Source: Spirosoma spitsbergense DSM 19989
Lineage (GTDB): Bacteria > Bacteroidota > Bacteroidia > Cytophagales > Spirosomataceae
Reading direction: 5' to 3'
DNA: 44,467 bases
Assembly: GCF_000374085.1 (NCBI RefSeq)
Contig: NZ_KB893580.1
Span: forward strand, 1-44,467
Under the pieces are notes generated by a model. That model was given only the letters and a program-made list of their open reading frames with translations. It made no database searches and was not told where the DNA came from. The first letter of the stretch is position 1. Each line of letters opens with the position of its first letter. Shown in pieces: positions 7,343 through 14,868 of this stretch. The position numbers were made by a program, and so were the translations under genes.

Positions 7343-9364
7343 TTAATCGAACAGATACCAGTCGACCCCGAAGGCAAACCCCCGGCGCATCTGCAGAAAA
7401 TCGGGGGCGACGAAATAACCGGGTTGAAAAACGCCCTGGTTGGCGTGGGTCAGTTTCACAAACAGGCGGGTCCGGTTTACGCGCAGATTGGCGTATACAT
7501 CGGCCAGCACGGCACCTTCCACAGCCTGCCGGTTTTGCAGGTAAAACTGCTGGGTAACGGGCATGTAGGCATCGGCGTAATACGACGATTTATAATGCAG
7601 GTCGATACCGGCCTGAATGTACAGCACCTTGGCGTACAGAAACTCATACTGAAGGCGGGTGTTTATGAAAAACGGTGGCGTACGCAAGACATCCGTCCGG
7701 GATTGAACGGTGTAATACCCCTGCCCCGCCAGTAGAAACTTACCAACCTGGAAGTGATACCCCAAACCCGTTCGAAGTACACTAAATGAGCCATCTATCT
7801 GCCGGGGAGCCGCTTTTTCGTCGAAAAAAATGTAATTGCTCAGCAGGTAATAATCCAGCATCGGCTCAAGCCGGATGTTTTTGTACCGCAGGTTGAGCTT
7901 CCCGAACGCATGGTTATAGCCCCGCAGACTGAAGTTGTTCCGCCAGAAAAACAGAGGACTCTGGAAACGTTCCTGCAACAGGGTCGGATTGACAAACATA
8001 GAACTGTACCCCGCTGTCAGCAGCTTACTGTCGAGTTGCCCCTGCAGGCGGTAGCCCCCGCCGACCTGGTATTCGAGTTCGGCCGTTACCTGCGACAGGC
8101 TGTCGGGGAAATAATAGCCCATCCAGCCACCCAGAAAGGTTTCGAGCCGAGGTGTGGCGTATTCGTTGAAGCTGTTGCGCGTTTCGTTGTAGCGGGTATA
8201 CTGCCGGTAGTTCCGGATGCGCAGGTAGGTGCGGTAATTGAACGACGACCCTTTGAACTGGGCAACGCCCTTGATACCAACCTGGTTTTCGAGCAGCCGG
8301 AAACGCGCCAGCTGGAAAATGCGCGAGGTATCGCCCGTAATGGTCGGGTAAAACGGAAGGGGTACAGTACTCGTTATCGGGATAATCGACTGATTGAGCC
8401 GCAGAGTATCGTCCTGATAGAAATTTCGGTGAGATTTATAATCGAAGCGGTGGTAAAGCTGAAACCCTTTGTCGAGCACGTACTGATGATACACGTGATA
8501 GTCATTCCGAATCTCCCAGCCGTGCGGCCCCTGCTGGGACGACGAACCACTCCGCAGCCGCGAATCGCCGGTGTAATTATAGATAATGGGCACACCGGAA
8601 CCCGTTTCTCCCGGCAGTACCCCACCCTGTTCATCGAGGCTATGGTTCATGTTGTTGAAATGCGCCAGGAGGGTGTATTTCTCGTTCTTTGAGGTGTAGT
8701 TAGTATGCAGCAGGAAGGCCCAGTTTTGTGCCAGCAGTTTATAGGAGTCATTGGTACCACTGGTGCCAAACTGTTTCTGGGACGTGAACCGCTGGACATT
8801 AAAGCCAATGTTCCAGCGGGGGTTGATGTTCTGGGCCATGTCGAACCGCAGAATATTCTGGTTATTCCCCCCCAGTGCCACATACATATCTGTAAACGGC
8901 GATTTCGTATTGAAATACTTCACGCCCATCGTCTGGTAGGCATACGGGTCGAAGACATAATACCCCGACTGAGCACCCAGCTGCGTGGGTTCCTGCACGA
9001 ATACCGGCCGGATGGGGGTGCCGAGTGCCCCTAAATCCTGGTACAGATTCTGGCTCCGCTGTACGTAGGTGTACCGGTGCACGTTGTCCATGGTCGTATC
9101 CATGGTATACAACTTCTTCCGGTTATTGAAAATATCGTCTTCCAGTACGTAGCGGGTTGATTTGGGTCCGTAAATGACTTTGGTCGAGTCGTCGATGATT
9201 CCATTGCCGGTTCCGGGTCGGCCCGTGGTGGAGGTGGGCATCGTCTGCCGACCGCCAAACCCACCGGGAAAGCCACCCGGCTGGGTTGATCCCGGAAATT
9301 GCTGCGCCCGGCCCGCGCTAACCAGCCCGAGCAATAAAAACAGTAAGCGTAATCGTCGGTTCAT
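7343..9364 (-). CDS. Bacteroidota 'putative porin' outer-membrane β-barrel
   Basis: 673 residues. A signal peptide (MNRRLRLLFLLLGLVSAGRA|QQ) is followed by a Gly/Pro/Thr-rich linker, GFPGGFGGRQTMPTSTTGRP, at about residues 31-50. The rest is a long β-barrel with alternating aromatic strands (VALGGNNQNILRFDMAQNI; HYKSSYYADAYMPVTQQF), ending in an aromatic residue region (FGVDWYLFD), as expected for a Bam substrate. The layout fits the putative_porin family of Bacteroidota. It lies upstream of the DUF1080 and GMC genes on the same strand (70-base gap), so it could be the solute entry route for that module. A TACTTTTG sequence (-7-like) sits only 6 bases before the start codon. Confidence 0.85.
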   Translation of the reverse strand: MNRRLRLLFLLLGLVSAGRAQQFPGSTQPGGFPGGFGGRQTMPTSTTGRPGTGNGIIDDSTKVIYGPKSTRYVLEDDIFNNRKKLYTMDTTMDNVHRYTYVQRSQNLYQDLGALGTPIRPVFVQEPTQLGAQSGYYVFDPYAYQTMGVKYFNTKSPFTDMYVALGGNNQNILRFDMAQNINPRWNIGFNVQRFTSQKQFGTSGTNDSYKLLAQNWAFLLHTNYTSKNEKYTLLAHFNNMNHSLDEQGGVLPGETGSGVPIIYNYTGDSRLRSGSSSQQGPHGWEIRNDYHVYHQYVLDKGFQLYHRFDYKSHRNFYQDDTLRLNQSIIPITSTVPLPFYPTITGDTSRIFQLARFRLLENQVGIKGVAQFKGSSFNYRTYLRIRNYRQYTRYNETRNSFNEYATPRLETFLGGWMGYYFPDSLSQVTAELEYQVGGGYRLQGQLDSKLLTAGYSSMFVNPTLLQERFQSPLFFWRNNFSLRGYNHAFGKLNLRYKNIRLEPMLDYYLLSNYIFFDEKAAPRQIDGSFSVLRTGLGYHFQVGKFLLAGQGYYTVQSRTDVLRTPPFFINTRLQYEFLYAKVLYIQAGIDLHYKSSYYADAYMPVTQQFYLQNRQAVEGAVLADVYANLRVNRTRLFVKLTHANQGVFQPGYFVAPDFLQMRRGFAFGVDWYLFD

Positions 9365-9426
9365 TCCGTCAAAAGTACGTCAAAACGCCGGACAGCAGAA
9401 TACTACCGGTAACCGTTGTCCAGTAT

Positions 9427-10491
9427 TTAACGATTTTTAAGCCACTCCCCGTCCATTACGGCCAGGAAAGCCTGTTCCTGACCGGCTAAAAACTGCATGG
9501 CCACCGGCAGGTAATACAGGGGCCAGGTTGCCCGCTCGGCGGGCATAAGCAGCGCATCGAGTTTTACCCAGTCTTTTTCGGTCGTCAGCAGGGCTGTATC
9601 CGCCGGCAAGTCGTTTACCAGTTTCTCCAGCGTAGGGCGGGTGTAGGGATGGTGGTCGGCAAAACGGTCATGCCGGACCAGGTGGTAGTGCTGCCGGACA
9701 TACTGCTCCAGGGGAGTGGCATTGGCCAGGCCCGATACCAGCACCACCGCCCGCAGGTTCGTTACCGATTGCCCCGTGGCAAAGGATACGGGGGCATCAT
9801 AGGCCAGACCGGCAAAAAACAGGGGCGTTTCGGGACGGGTATACGGACGAATCCGGTTCGCGATTTGCGTCTGTTCGGTCAGAGACAGCGTCAGGGGGCA
9901 TTTGGTCACCACCAGCACATCGGCCCGGCGGGCCCCTTTCCGCCGTTCCCGAAGCCGCCCCCCGGGGAAGGGCAGGTCTTCATAAAAGGGGCGGTTGTAA
10001 TCCATCAGCAGAATGGAAACGTGGGGCGCCAGGGGGCGGTGCTGGAAGGCGTCGTCGAGCAGGACCCGTTTCGTTTCCGGATGCCGTTCAAGTAATGATT
10101 TAACCGCTTCGACCCTTCGTTCACCTACACACACCCGAACGGAGGAGGTAAACTTACGATAGAGTTGCAGGGGCTCATCGCCAATCGTGTCGGCCGTGTC
10201 GGAAGCTGTCGCGACCCGAAATCCGGTTGTCTTTCGGCCATACCCCCGGCTCAGCGTAGCCAGTGCTCCCGCCCGAAATTCGCCGGCTGTCAGAGACCGT
10301 TTAATCAAAAATTCAACCATGGGTGTCTTTCCGGTCCCCCCAACCGTTAAGTTACCGACACTAACCGACTGTACATTTGGCTGCTGAGTCGCTAATAAGT
10401 CATTATCATAGAGCCAATTACGAACATCGGTCAGTAGTCCATATACCCCACTGAGTGGACTGAGTAGCCATTCACCGACCGAACGCTTCAT
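9427..10491 (-). CDS. lpxK: Tetraacyldisaccharide 4'-kinase
   Basis: 354-residue inner-membrane-associated kinase that phosphorylates the 4' position of the lipid A disaccharide precursor. It starts MKRSVGEWLLSPLSGVYGLLTDVRNWLYD, an amphipathic membrane-binding N-terminus. The P-loop is SVGNLTVGGTGKTP near residues 45-58, followed by LSRGYGRKT and the family block LLDDAFQHRPL near 144-154. The frame is open 61 codons further upstream, but that extension would run into the divergent menC gene and is not conserved, so I use 10491. Its presence shows a lipid A-bearing Gram-negative outer membrane. Confidence 0.95.
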   Translation of the reverse strand: MKRSVGEWLLSPLSGVYGLLTDVRNWLYDNDLLATQQPNVQSVSVGNLTVGGTGKTPMVEFLIKRSLTAGEFRAGALATLSRGYGRKTTGFRVATASDTADTIGDEPLQLYRKFTSSVRVCVGERRVEAVKSLLERHPETKRVLLDDAFQHRPLAPHVSILLMDYNRPFYEDLPFPGGRLRERRKGARRADVLVVTKCPLTLSLTEQTQIANRIRPYTRPETPLFFAGLAYDAPVSFATGQSVTNLRAVVLVSGLANATPLEQYVRQHYHLVRHDRFADHHPYTRPTLEKLVNDLPADTALLTTEKDWVKLDALLMPAERATWPLYYLPVAMQFLAGQEQAFLAVMDGEWLKNR

Positions 10492-10525
10492 TATTATTTT
10501 CGTATTATTGCCAGCCTGAGCCATC

Positions 10526-10540
10526 AAAAGTAGTACTTTT
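10526..10540. promoter_or_regulatory. Perfect 15-bp palindrome in the lpxK/menC divergent promoter region
   Basis: AAAAGTA-G-TACTTTT is an exact palindrome between the divergent lpxK and menC starts. It overlaps a minus-strand TACTTTTG (10525-10532), an exact TAnnTTTG -7 match for lpxK. It could be an operator or just a symmetric -7 region; no second copy was noticed nearby. Confidence 0.35.
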
Positions 10541-10576
10541 AGGACTGATATTTTTTTTGCCCTGCCCACCTGACCA

Positions 10577-11689
10577 ATGAGTTTAAAAGTCGACTTCATT
10601 CCATACACGTTGCACTTTCGCTTCGAAGCAGGTACGTCGCGCGGCACCCTCACGCAAAAAACGTCGTATATCATTCGCCTGTACGATGATGAGAATCTGT
10701 CAGTTATCGGTTACGGCGAATGTGGTCCGCTGGCCGGGCTGAGTTATGATGACCGGCCCGATTTTGCCGACTGCCTGGCGCAGTACTGTCAGGACTTTAA
10801 TGAACTCGACCTTCAGCTGTTTAGCTGGAACCTGCCCATTATTCTCAATCAGGTTATCAGTCCGCAGTTTCCGAGTATTCTTTTCGGTTTCGAAACGGCC
10901 ATGCTTGATTTTCTGGCGGGCGGTCATCGGCTGATCAAACCATCCGATTTTACGACCGGTGAACGGGCTTTACCCATCAACGGCCTGATCTGGATGGGTA
11001 GTCAGGCGTTCATGCAGGAGCAGATTGAAGAAAAACTTCAGGCTGGCTACACTACCCTGAAACTAAAGATCAGTGCGCTGCATTTTGAGGAGGAGTGCGA
11101 ACTGCTGGCCATGATCCGGGCCCGCTACTCAGCCGACCAGATTACCCTTCGGGTGGATGCCAACGGGGCTTTCACGCCCGACGAAGCCATGGCAAAACTA
11201 ACCAGGCTGGCTTCGTACAATATACACTCGATTGAGCAACCCATCCGGGCGGGACAACCGGACGTAATGGCCGACCTTTGCCGCCATTCGCCCCTGCCCA
11301 TTGCGCTCGATGAGGAACTGATCGGGCAAATGGAATACGTGCATAAATACCGGTTATTGAAAAAGATCCAGCCCCAGTTTATTATCCTGAAGCCTACCCT
11401 GCTGGGCGGATTACGCCATTGCGATGAGTGGATCGAACTGGCTGGCCGGCTAAATATCGGCTGGTGGATCACCTCCGCCCTGGAATCAAACATCGGCCTG
11501 AATGCCATTGCCCAGTATACCGGGCAGTTCCGAAACGTACTTCCGCAGGGGTTGGGAACAGGACAGTTATATACCAATAACGTTTCCAGCCCGTTGTATA
11601 CAGCTGGTGGTTACCTGCACTACGATACGGCGCTGGCCTGGAATGTCGATCCCCTGCTGGGTGGTCAGTCCGAGCCACTACATACTTAA
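10577..11689 (+). CDS. menC: o-Succinylbenzoate synthase (enolase superfamily)
   Basis: 370 residues; dehydrates SHCHC to o-succinylbenzoate in menaquinone synthesis. The N-terminal capping domain has HFRFEAGTSRGTLTQKTS and GYGECGPLAGLS. The barrel carries the expected acid/base and metal ligands: KLK near 162-164, VDAN near 193-196, IEQ near 219-221, LDEE near 244-247 and LKPT near 271-274. GGLRHCDEWI and SALESNIGL complete the pattern. This is the Bacteroidota MenC type rather than an epimerase. The regulator gene starts 15 bases downstream on the same strand, so they are probably cotranscribed. Confidence 0.92.
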   Translation: MSLKVDFIPYTLHFRFEAGTSRGTLTQKTSYIIRLYDDENLSVIGYGECGPLAGLSYDDRPDFADCLAQYCQDFNELDLQLFSWNLPIILNQVISPQFPSILFGFETAMLDFLAGGHRLIKPSDFTTGERALPINGLIWMGSQAFMQEQIEEKLQAGYTTLKLKISALHFEEECELLAMIRARYSADQITLRVDANGAFTPDEAMAKLTRLASYNIHSIEQPIRAGQPDVMADLCRHSPLPIALDEELIGQMEYVHKYRLLKKIQPQFIILKPTLLGGLRHCDEWIELAGRLNIGWWITSALESNIGLNAIAQYTGQFRNVLPQGLGTGQLYTNNVSSPLYTAGGYLHYDTALAWNVDPLLGGQSEPLHT

Positions 11690-11704
11690 CCCTACGCGCA
11701 ACCC

Positions 11705-13204
11705 TTGAACCTCCCTGCCGATCATATCCGTCTGTTATTTGGCCTCAAACTTCGTCAGTTACGGCTCGACAAAGGGCTTTCGGTCAGCGAACTGGCCCAT
11801 CAATCGGGTTTGTCCATATCCTACGTAACAGAAATCGAGAAGGGGCGAAAATACCCGAAAACCGACAAGATTTCGGCGCTGGCCAATGCGATGCAGGTGG
11901 ACTATGACTCGCTGGTTTCGCTGAAACTCAGCAAGAAATTAGAGCCCATTTCCGACCTGCTGCGCTCTAAATTCCTGACGGAAATTCCGCTCGAACTCTT
12001 CGGCATCGATCCCTCCGACCTGCTCGAACTGCTGGCCGAAGCGCCCGCCAAAGTGAGTGCCATGGTCCGCACGTTCATGGACATTGCGCTCAGCTATAAC
12101 ATGAGCGTCGAGCGGCTGTACCTGACTATGCTACGGTCGTATCAGGAACTGCACGACAATTACTTTCCGGATATCGAAGCCGATGCCGACCGGTTTCTGG
12201 ATGAGTTCGCCCCCGCGGATCAGGTGGTGGGAGAAGCCCTGCTCATCAACCTGCTGAAGACCCGGTACGCCACCCGGCTCGAACAGTTCGATGCCCGTAC
12301 CCAGCCGGAACTGGTGGCCCTGCGGTCCATTTTCCGGCCCGAAAAGCACACCCTTTACCTGAACGCCGATTTGTCGGCCGAGCAGCGGATATTTATTCTG
12401 GCCCGGGAAGTAGGCTTTCAGTTTATGCAGTTAAAAAACCGACCCACTACCTACTCCTGGGTAGAAGCCGAGTCGTTTGAACAGATACTGAATAACTACA
12501 AGGCTTCGTATTTTGCCGGTGCCATTCTGATTCGGCGGGAGAAACTGGTGGAGAAGCTACGCGAACTGTTTGCCCGCGACACCTGGCATAACGACGACTT
12601 CCTACAACTTATCGACCATTTCAAGGCAACGCCCGAACAGTTTTTCTACCGGCTCAGCACGGTACTACCCAGCCAGTTTGGCATCGACCAGTTGTTTTTT
12701 TACCGCTTTAATCACACCCCCGGCGAGATTACCTTCCAACTGACCAAAGAGATGCATCTGTCCCGGAAGCAGGGGCCGCGCGGTATTGTCGATGAGCATT
12801 TCTGCCGCCGGTGGATTGCGTGGACCATCCTGCAGGAATTGCAGTTTATACAGCAACACAAATCATTCGACGGTAGCCTTTGCCGGGCGCAACTCTCTGA
12901 ATATGCCGATTCCGGCCAGCAGTACCTGATTATCTCGGTAGCGCATCCGTTCCAGCCGGAGTCCGGGCAAAACATGAGCGTGTCGATGTGCTTTGCGGTC
13001 AACGATACCCTGAAAAGCAAAATGAAGTTCCTTAACGACCCGGCTGGTGTGAAGGAGCTAAACGATATTCCGTTTCGGGTGGTGAACCAGACCTGCGAAC
13101 GATGCGCTATTTTCGATTGCCGGGAGCGGGTAGCGGCTCCGGCGGTACTACAAAAGAAACGCCAGTTCGACGCGCTCAAAAAAGCGGTGGCAGGGCTCGA
13201 CTAG
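11705..13204 (+). CDS. XRE-family regulator with degenerate IrrE-like and ScfR/DUF2083-like C-terminal region
   Basis: 499-residue transcription factor. The Xre helix-turn-helix lies at residues ~10-67 (LRQLRLDKGLSVSELAHQSG, then ISYVTEIEKGRKYP). The middle region resembles the IrrE/ImmA peptidase domain, but where HExxH is expected it reads ILAREVGF (~230-238), so the metal site appears lost. The tail holds a Cys cluster, C464-x2-C467-x4-C472 (CERCAIFDC), like the short-chain fatty acid regulator family (RamB/PrpC-type). The ligand is unknown; an acyl-CoA or metal is inference. It sits between menC (15 bases upstream) and an acetyltransferase (start 3 bases after its stop). The start at 11705 keeps the full HTH. 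Confidence 0.82.
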   Translation: MNLPADHIRLLFGLKLRQLRLDKGLSVSELAHQSGLSISYVTEIEKGRKYPKTDKISALANAMQVDYDSLVSLKLSKKLEPISDLLRSKFLTEIPLELFGIDPSDLLELLAEAPAKVSAMVRTFMDIALSYNMSVERLYLTMLRSYQELHDNYFPDIEADADRFLDEFAPADQVVGEALLINLLKTRYATRLEQFDARTQPELVALRSIFRPEKHTLYLNADLSAEQRIFILAREVGFQFMQLKNRPTTYSWVEAESFEQILNNYKASYFAGAILIRREKLVEKLRELFARDTWHNDDFLQLIDHFKATPEQFFYRLSTVLPSQFGIDQLFFYRFNHTPGEITFQLTKEMHLSRKQGPRGIVDEHFCRRWIAWTILQELQFIQQHKSFDGSLCRAQLSEYADSGQQYLIISVAHPFQPESGQNMSVSMCFAVNDTLKSKMKFLNDPAGVKELNDIPFRVVNQTCERCAIFDCRERVAAPAVLQKKRQFDALKKAVAGLD

Positions 13205-13207
13205 GGC

Positions 13208-13744
13208 ATGGACCTTATACGCATCACACGACAACATCCCTACTTGACGTCCATTCGTGGCTGGTACGAAGCCTCCTTCCCACCCGGGGAACGGCGACAG
13301 TTTGATTCACTCATCCAACTCCTCCCCTATCCGGACATGCACCTCTGCGCCCTGGTTGAGGCCGGGCAGCCCGTTGGGTTCATTAGTTACTGGCAGTGGC
13401 CCGATGCCGGTGTGCTGTTCATCGAGCACTTCGCTATCGACCCTGACCGGCGCGGTCAGCAACTGGGTCAGCAGGCACTTACCCGGGTATTAACCATTCC
13501 CGCTGCGTATTACCTGCTGGAAGCCGAACTCCCGGTGGATGACCTAAGTAAACGACGGATTCATTTTTACGAACGACAGGGCTTTCAAATCAATGATTTC
13601 CCTTATGCTCAGCCCCCCTACCAGCCCGGAAACCCAGCCATTCCAATGAAGCTGCTATCGCAACCGGTCATTCATGAGCAGGCAGTATTCGATGCGTTTT
13701 GCCGGTTGATTGAGGAACGCGTGTACCAGCGGTTTTACCATTGA
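13208..13744 (+). CDS. GNAT-family N-acetyltransferase
   Basis: 178 residues. Gcn5-related fold cues: IRGWYEASFPPGERRQF at the N-terminus, LCALVEAGQPVGFISYW (β2-β3), VLFIEHFAIDPDRRGQQLGQQAL near residues 77-97 with the acetyl-CoA-binding R-R-G-Q-x-L loop, and HFYERQGFQIND near 118-129. The substrate is unknown. The start lies 3 bases after the stop of the XRE regulator gene, which points to translational coupling and a functional link. Confidence 0.88.
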   Translation: MDLIRITRQHPYLTSIRGWYEASFPPGERRQFDSLIQLLPYPDMHLCALVEAGQPVGFISYWQWPDAGVLFIEHFAIDPDRRGQQLGQQALTRVLTIPAAYYLLEAELPVDDLSKRRIHFYERQGFQINDFPYAQPPYQPGNPAIPMKLLSQPVIHEQAVFDAFCRLIEERVYQRFYH

Positions 13745-13906
13745 GCTAAAAAACCCGCTAAGTACTTATCACTAATCTAGCAGGCACACCTGATGGTACG
13801 CCCTATAAGGATACACCCCTGTCCTGCGTGCAGTTACTCCGAAAACAGTAATAAATACTTTCGGTTAAAGCGCCCTATTTACTGGATTAACGCAACAAAA
13901 ATTCAA

Positions 13907-13939
13907 TTTTGATATAAGTATAATTAACTATTATCTTTG
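13907..13939 (+). promoter_or_regulatory. Promoter for the repeat protein gene (TTTTG-N20-TATCTTTG)
   Basis: TTTTG at 13907-13911 and TATCTTTG at 13932-13939 are separated by 20 bases. Both match the Bacteroidota major sigma pattern (TTG, 17-23 spacing, TAnnTTTG). The repeat-protein start codon is 69 bases downstream of the -7 box. The surrounding 120 bases are AT-rich, unlike the flanking genes. Confidence 0.7.
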
Positions 13940-14007
13940 AAATCGTATAACGAAAAACTCATTCACGAAGAGGAGTTTCTATTTCCAACAGTATACGACC
14001 GTAACCA

Positions 14008-14790
14008 ATGAAAATGATTACCCTTAGTATCCTTATCGCTGTGATGGGCTTTACGTTCCAGCCTGCAAACGCGCAGACATGGGAGCAAATTGGCAAAAAA
14101 GGCGATTGGGCAAATACAGTGGCAGTAGTAGCCCTAAATGGTCACCTGTATAGTATCGAAAAAGACGGCACCCTCTTTGAAACCGATGAAGAGGGAACGT
14201 ATGCGCAAATGGGCAAAAAAGGCGAGTTCGACCACGCTGAAATTTTAGTGGCGATGGACGGATCTATCTGGACCGTAGAAGACGGCTCCCTGTACCGTAC
14301 AGACCCCGAAACGGCGGTCTGGAAACAGGTCGGTAAAGCCGAAGACTGGAAAAATACGGAAGCGATGGTGGGGCTCAACGGTAAACTATATAGCATCGAA
14401 ACATCGGGTACCCTCTACGAGACAGCGAAGAATGGCACCTGGAAGCAAATTGGCGGTGATGGCGAGTTTACCGATGCGGCTATGCTGGAGGCTACCGGCG
14501 GGTATCTATGGACGGTTGAAAACGGTACCCTCTACCAAACCAGCGTTCAGGCGATGCGCTGGAAACAGGTGGGCAAAAAAGGCGAGTGGGAGAATACGGT
14601 AGCGATGGTTGGCGAGCAGGGTATTTTATGGAGCATTGAAAAAAATGGTACCCTGTACAAAACCGACATGGCGGGTAATAACGAACAGGTAGGAAAGCGT
14701 GGCCTGCTAAAAGATGTGACCCTTATTACAGCCATGAACGGGGTTTTATACGTTGTAGAGGATGGCACGCTTTACCGAATGAGCAATTAA
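14008..14790 (+). CDS. Secreted six-repeat protein, tectonin/tachylectin-like β-propeller
   Basis: 260 residues. The signal peptide is MKMITLSILIAVMGFTFQPANA|Q. The rest is six ~40-residue repeats starting near residues 24, 64, 104, 144, 184 and 224. Each has W/x-x-Q-(I/V/M)-G near its start and a GxLYxT near its end. Odd repeats read SIE-x-x-GTL and even repeats read (T/V)VE-DG-(S/T)LY, so the unit is really three ~80-residue doublets. The pattern resembles tectonin/TECPR or tachylectin-2 propellers, which bind sugars or surface ligands; that fold and role are inference. Strong DNA-level repetition (GGCAAAAAAGGCGA motifs) suggests fairly recent internal duplication. It appears monocistronic with its own promoter and terminator. 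Confidence 0.8.
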   Translation: MKMITLSILIAVMGFTFQPANAQTWEQIGKKGDWANTVAVVALNGHLYSIEKDGTLFETDEEGTYAQMGKKGEFDHAEILVAMDGSIWTVEDGSLYRTDPETAVWKQVGKAEDWKNTEAMVGLNGKLYSIETSGTLYETAKNGTWKQIGGDGEFTDAAMLEATGGYLWTVENGTLYQTSVQAMRWKQVGKKGEWENTVAMVGEQGILWSIEKNGTLYKTDMAGNNEQVGKRGLLKDVTLITAMNGVLYVVEDGTLYRMSN

Positions 14791-14801
14791 ACCAAAGTGC
14801 A

Positions 14802-14864
14802 GTTGTTCCGTAACGAAAAGGGGCCGTAGTCAATGACTACGGCCCCTTTTCGTTACGGAACAAC
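14802..14864. terminator. Perfect 31-bp inverted repeat, bidirectional terminator
   Basis: The arms 14802-14832 and 14834-14864 are exactly complementary with a one-base centre. The stem contains GGGGCC, with AAAA on one side and TTTT on the other, so it works as an intrinsic terminator in both directions. It lies between the repeat protein (plus) and aconitase (minus; its stop is at 14869). Confidence 0.85.
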
Positions 14865-14868
14865 TTGC

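Noticed and set aside
10492..10674. 61-codon N-terminal extension of LpxK
   Set aside because: It would overlap the first 98 bases of the divergent menC gene, and LpxK normally starts just before its WLLSPL membrane helix.
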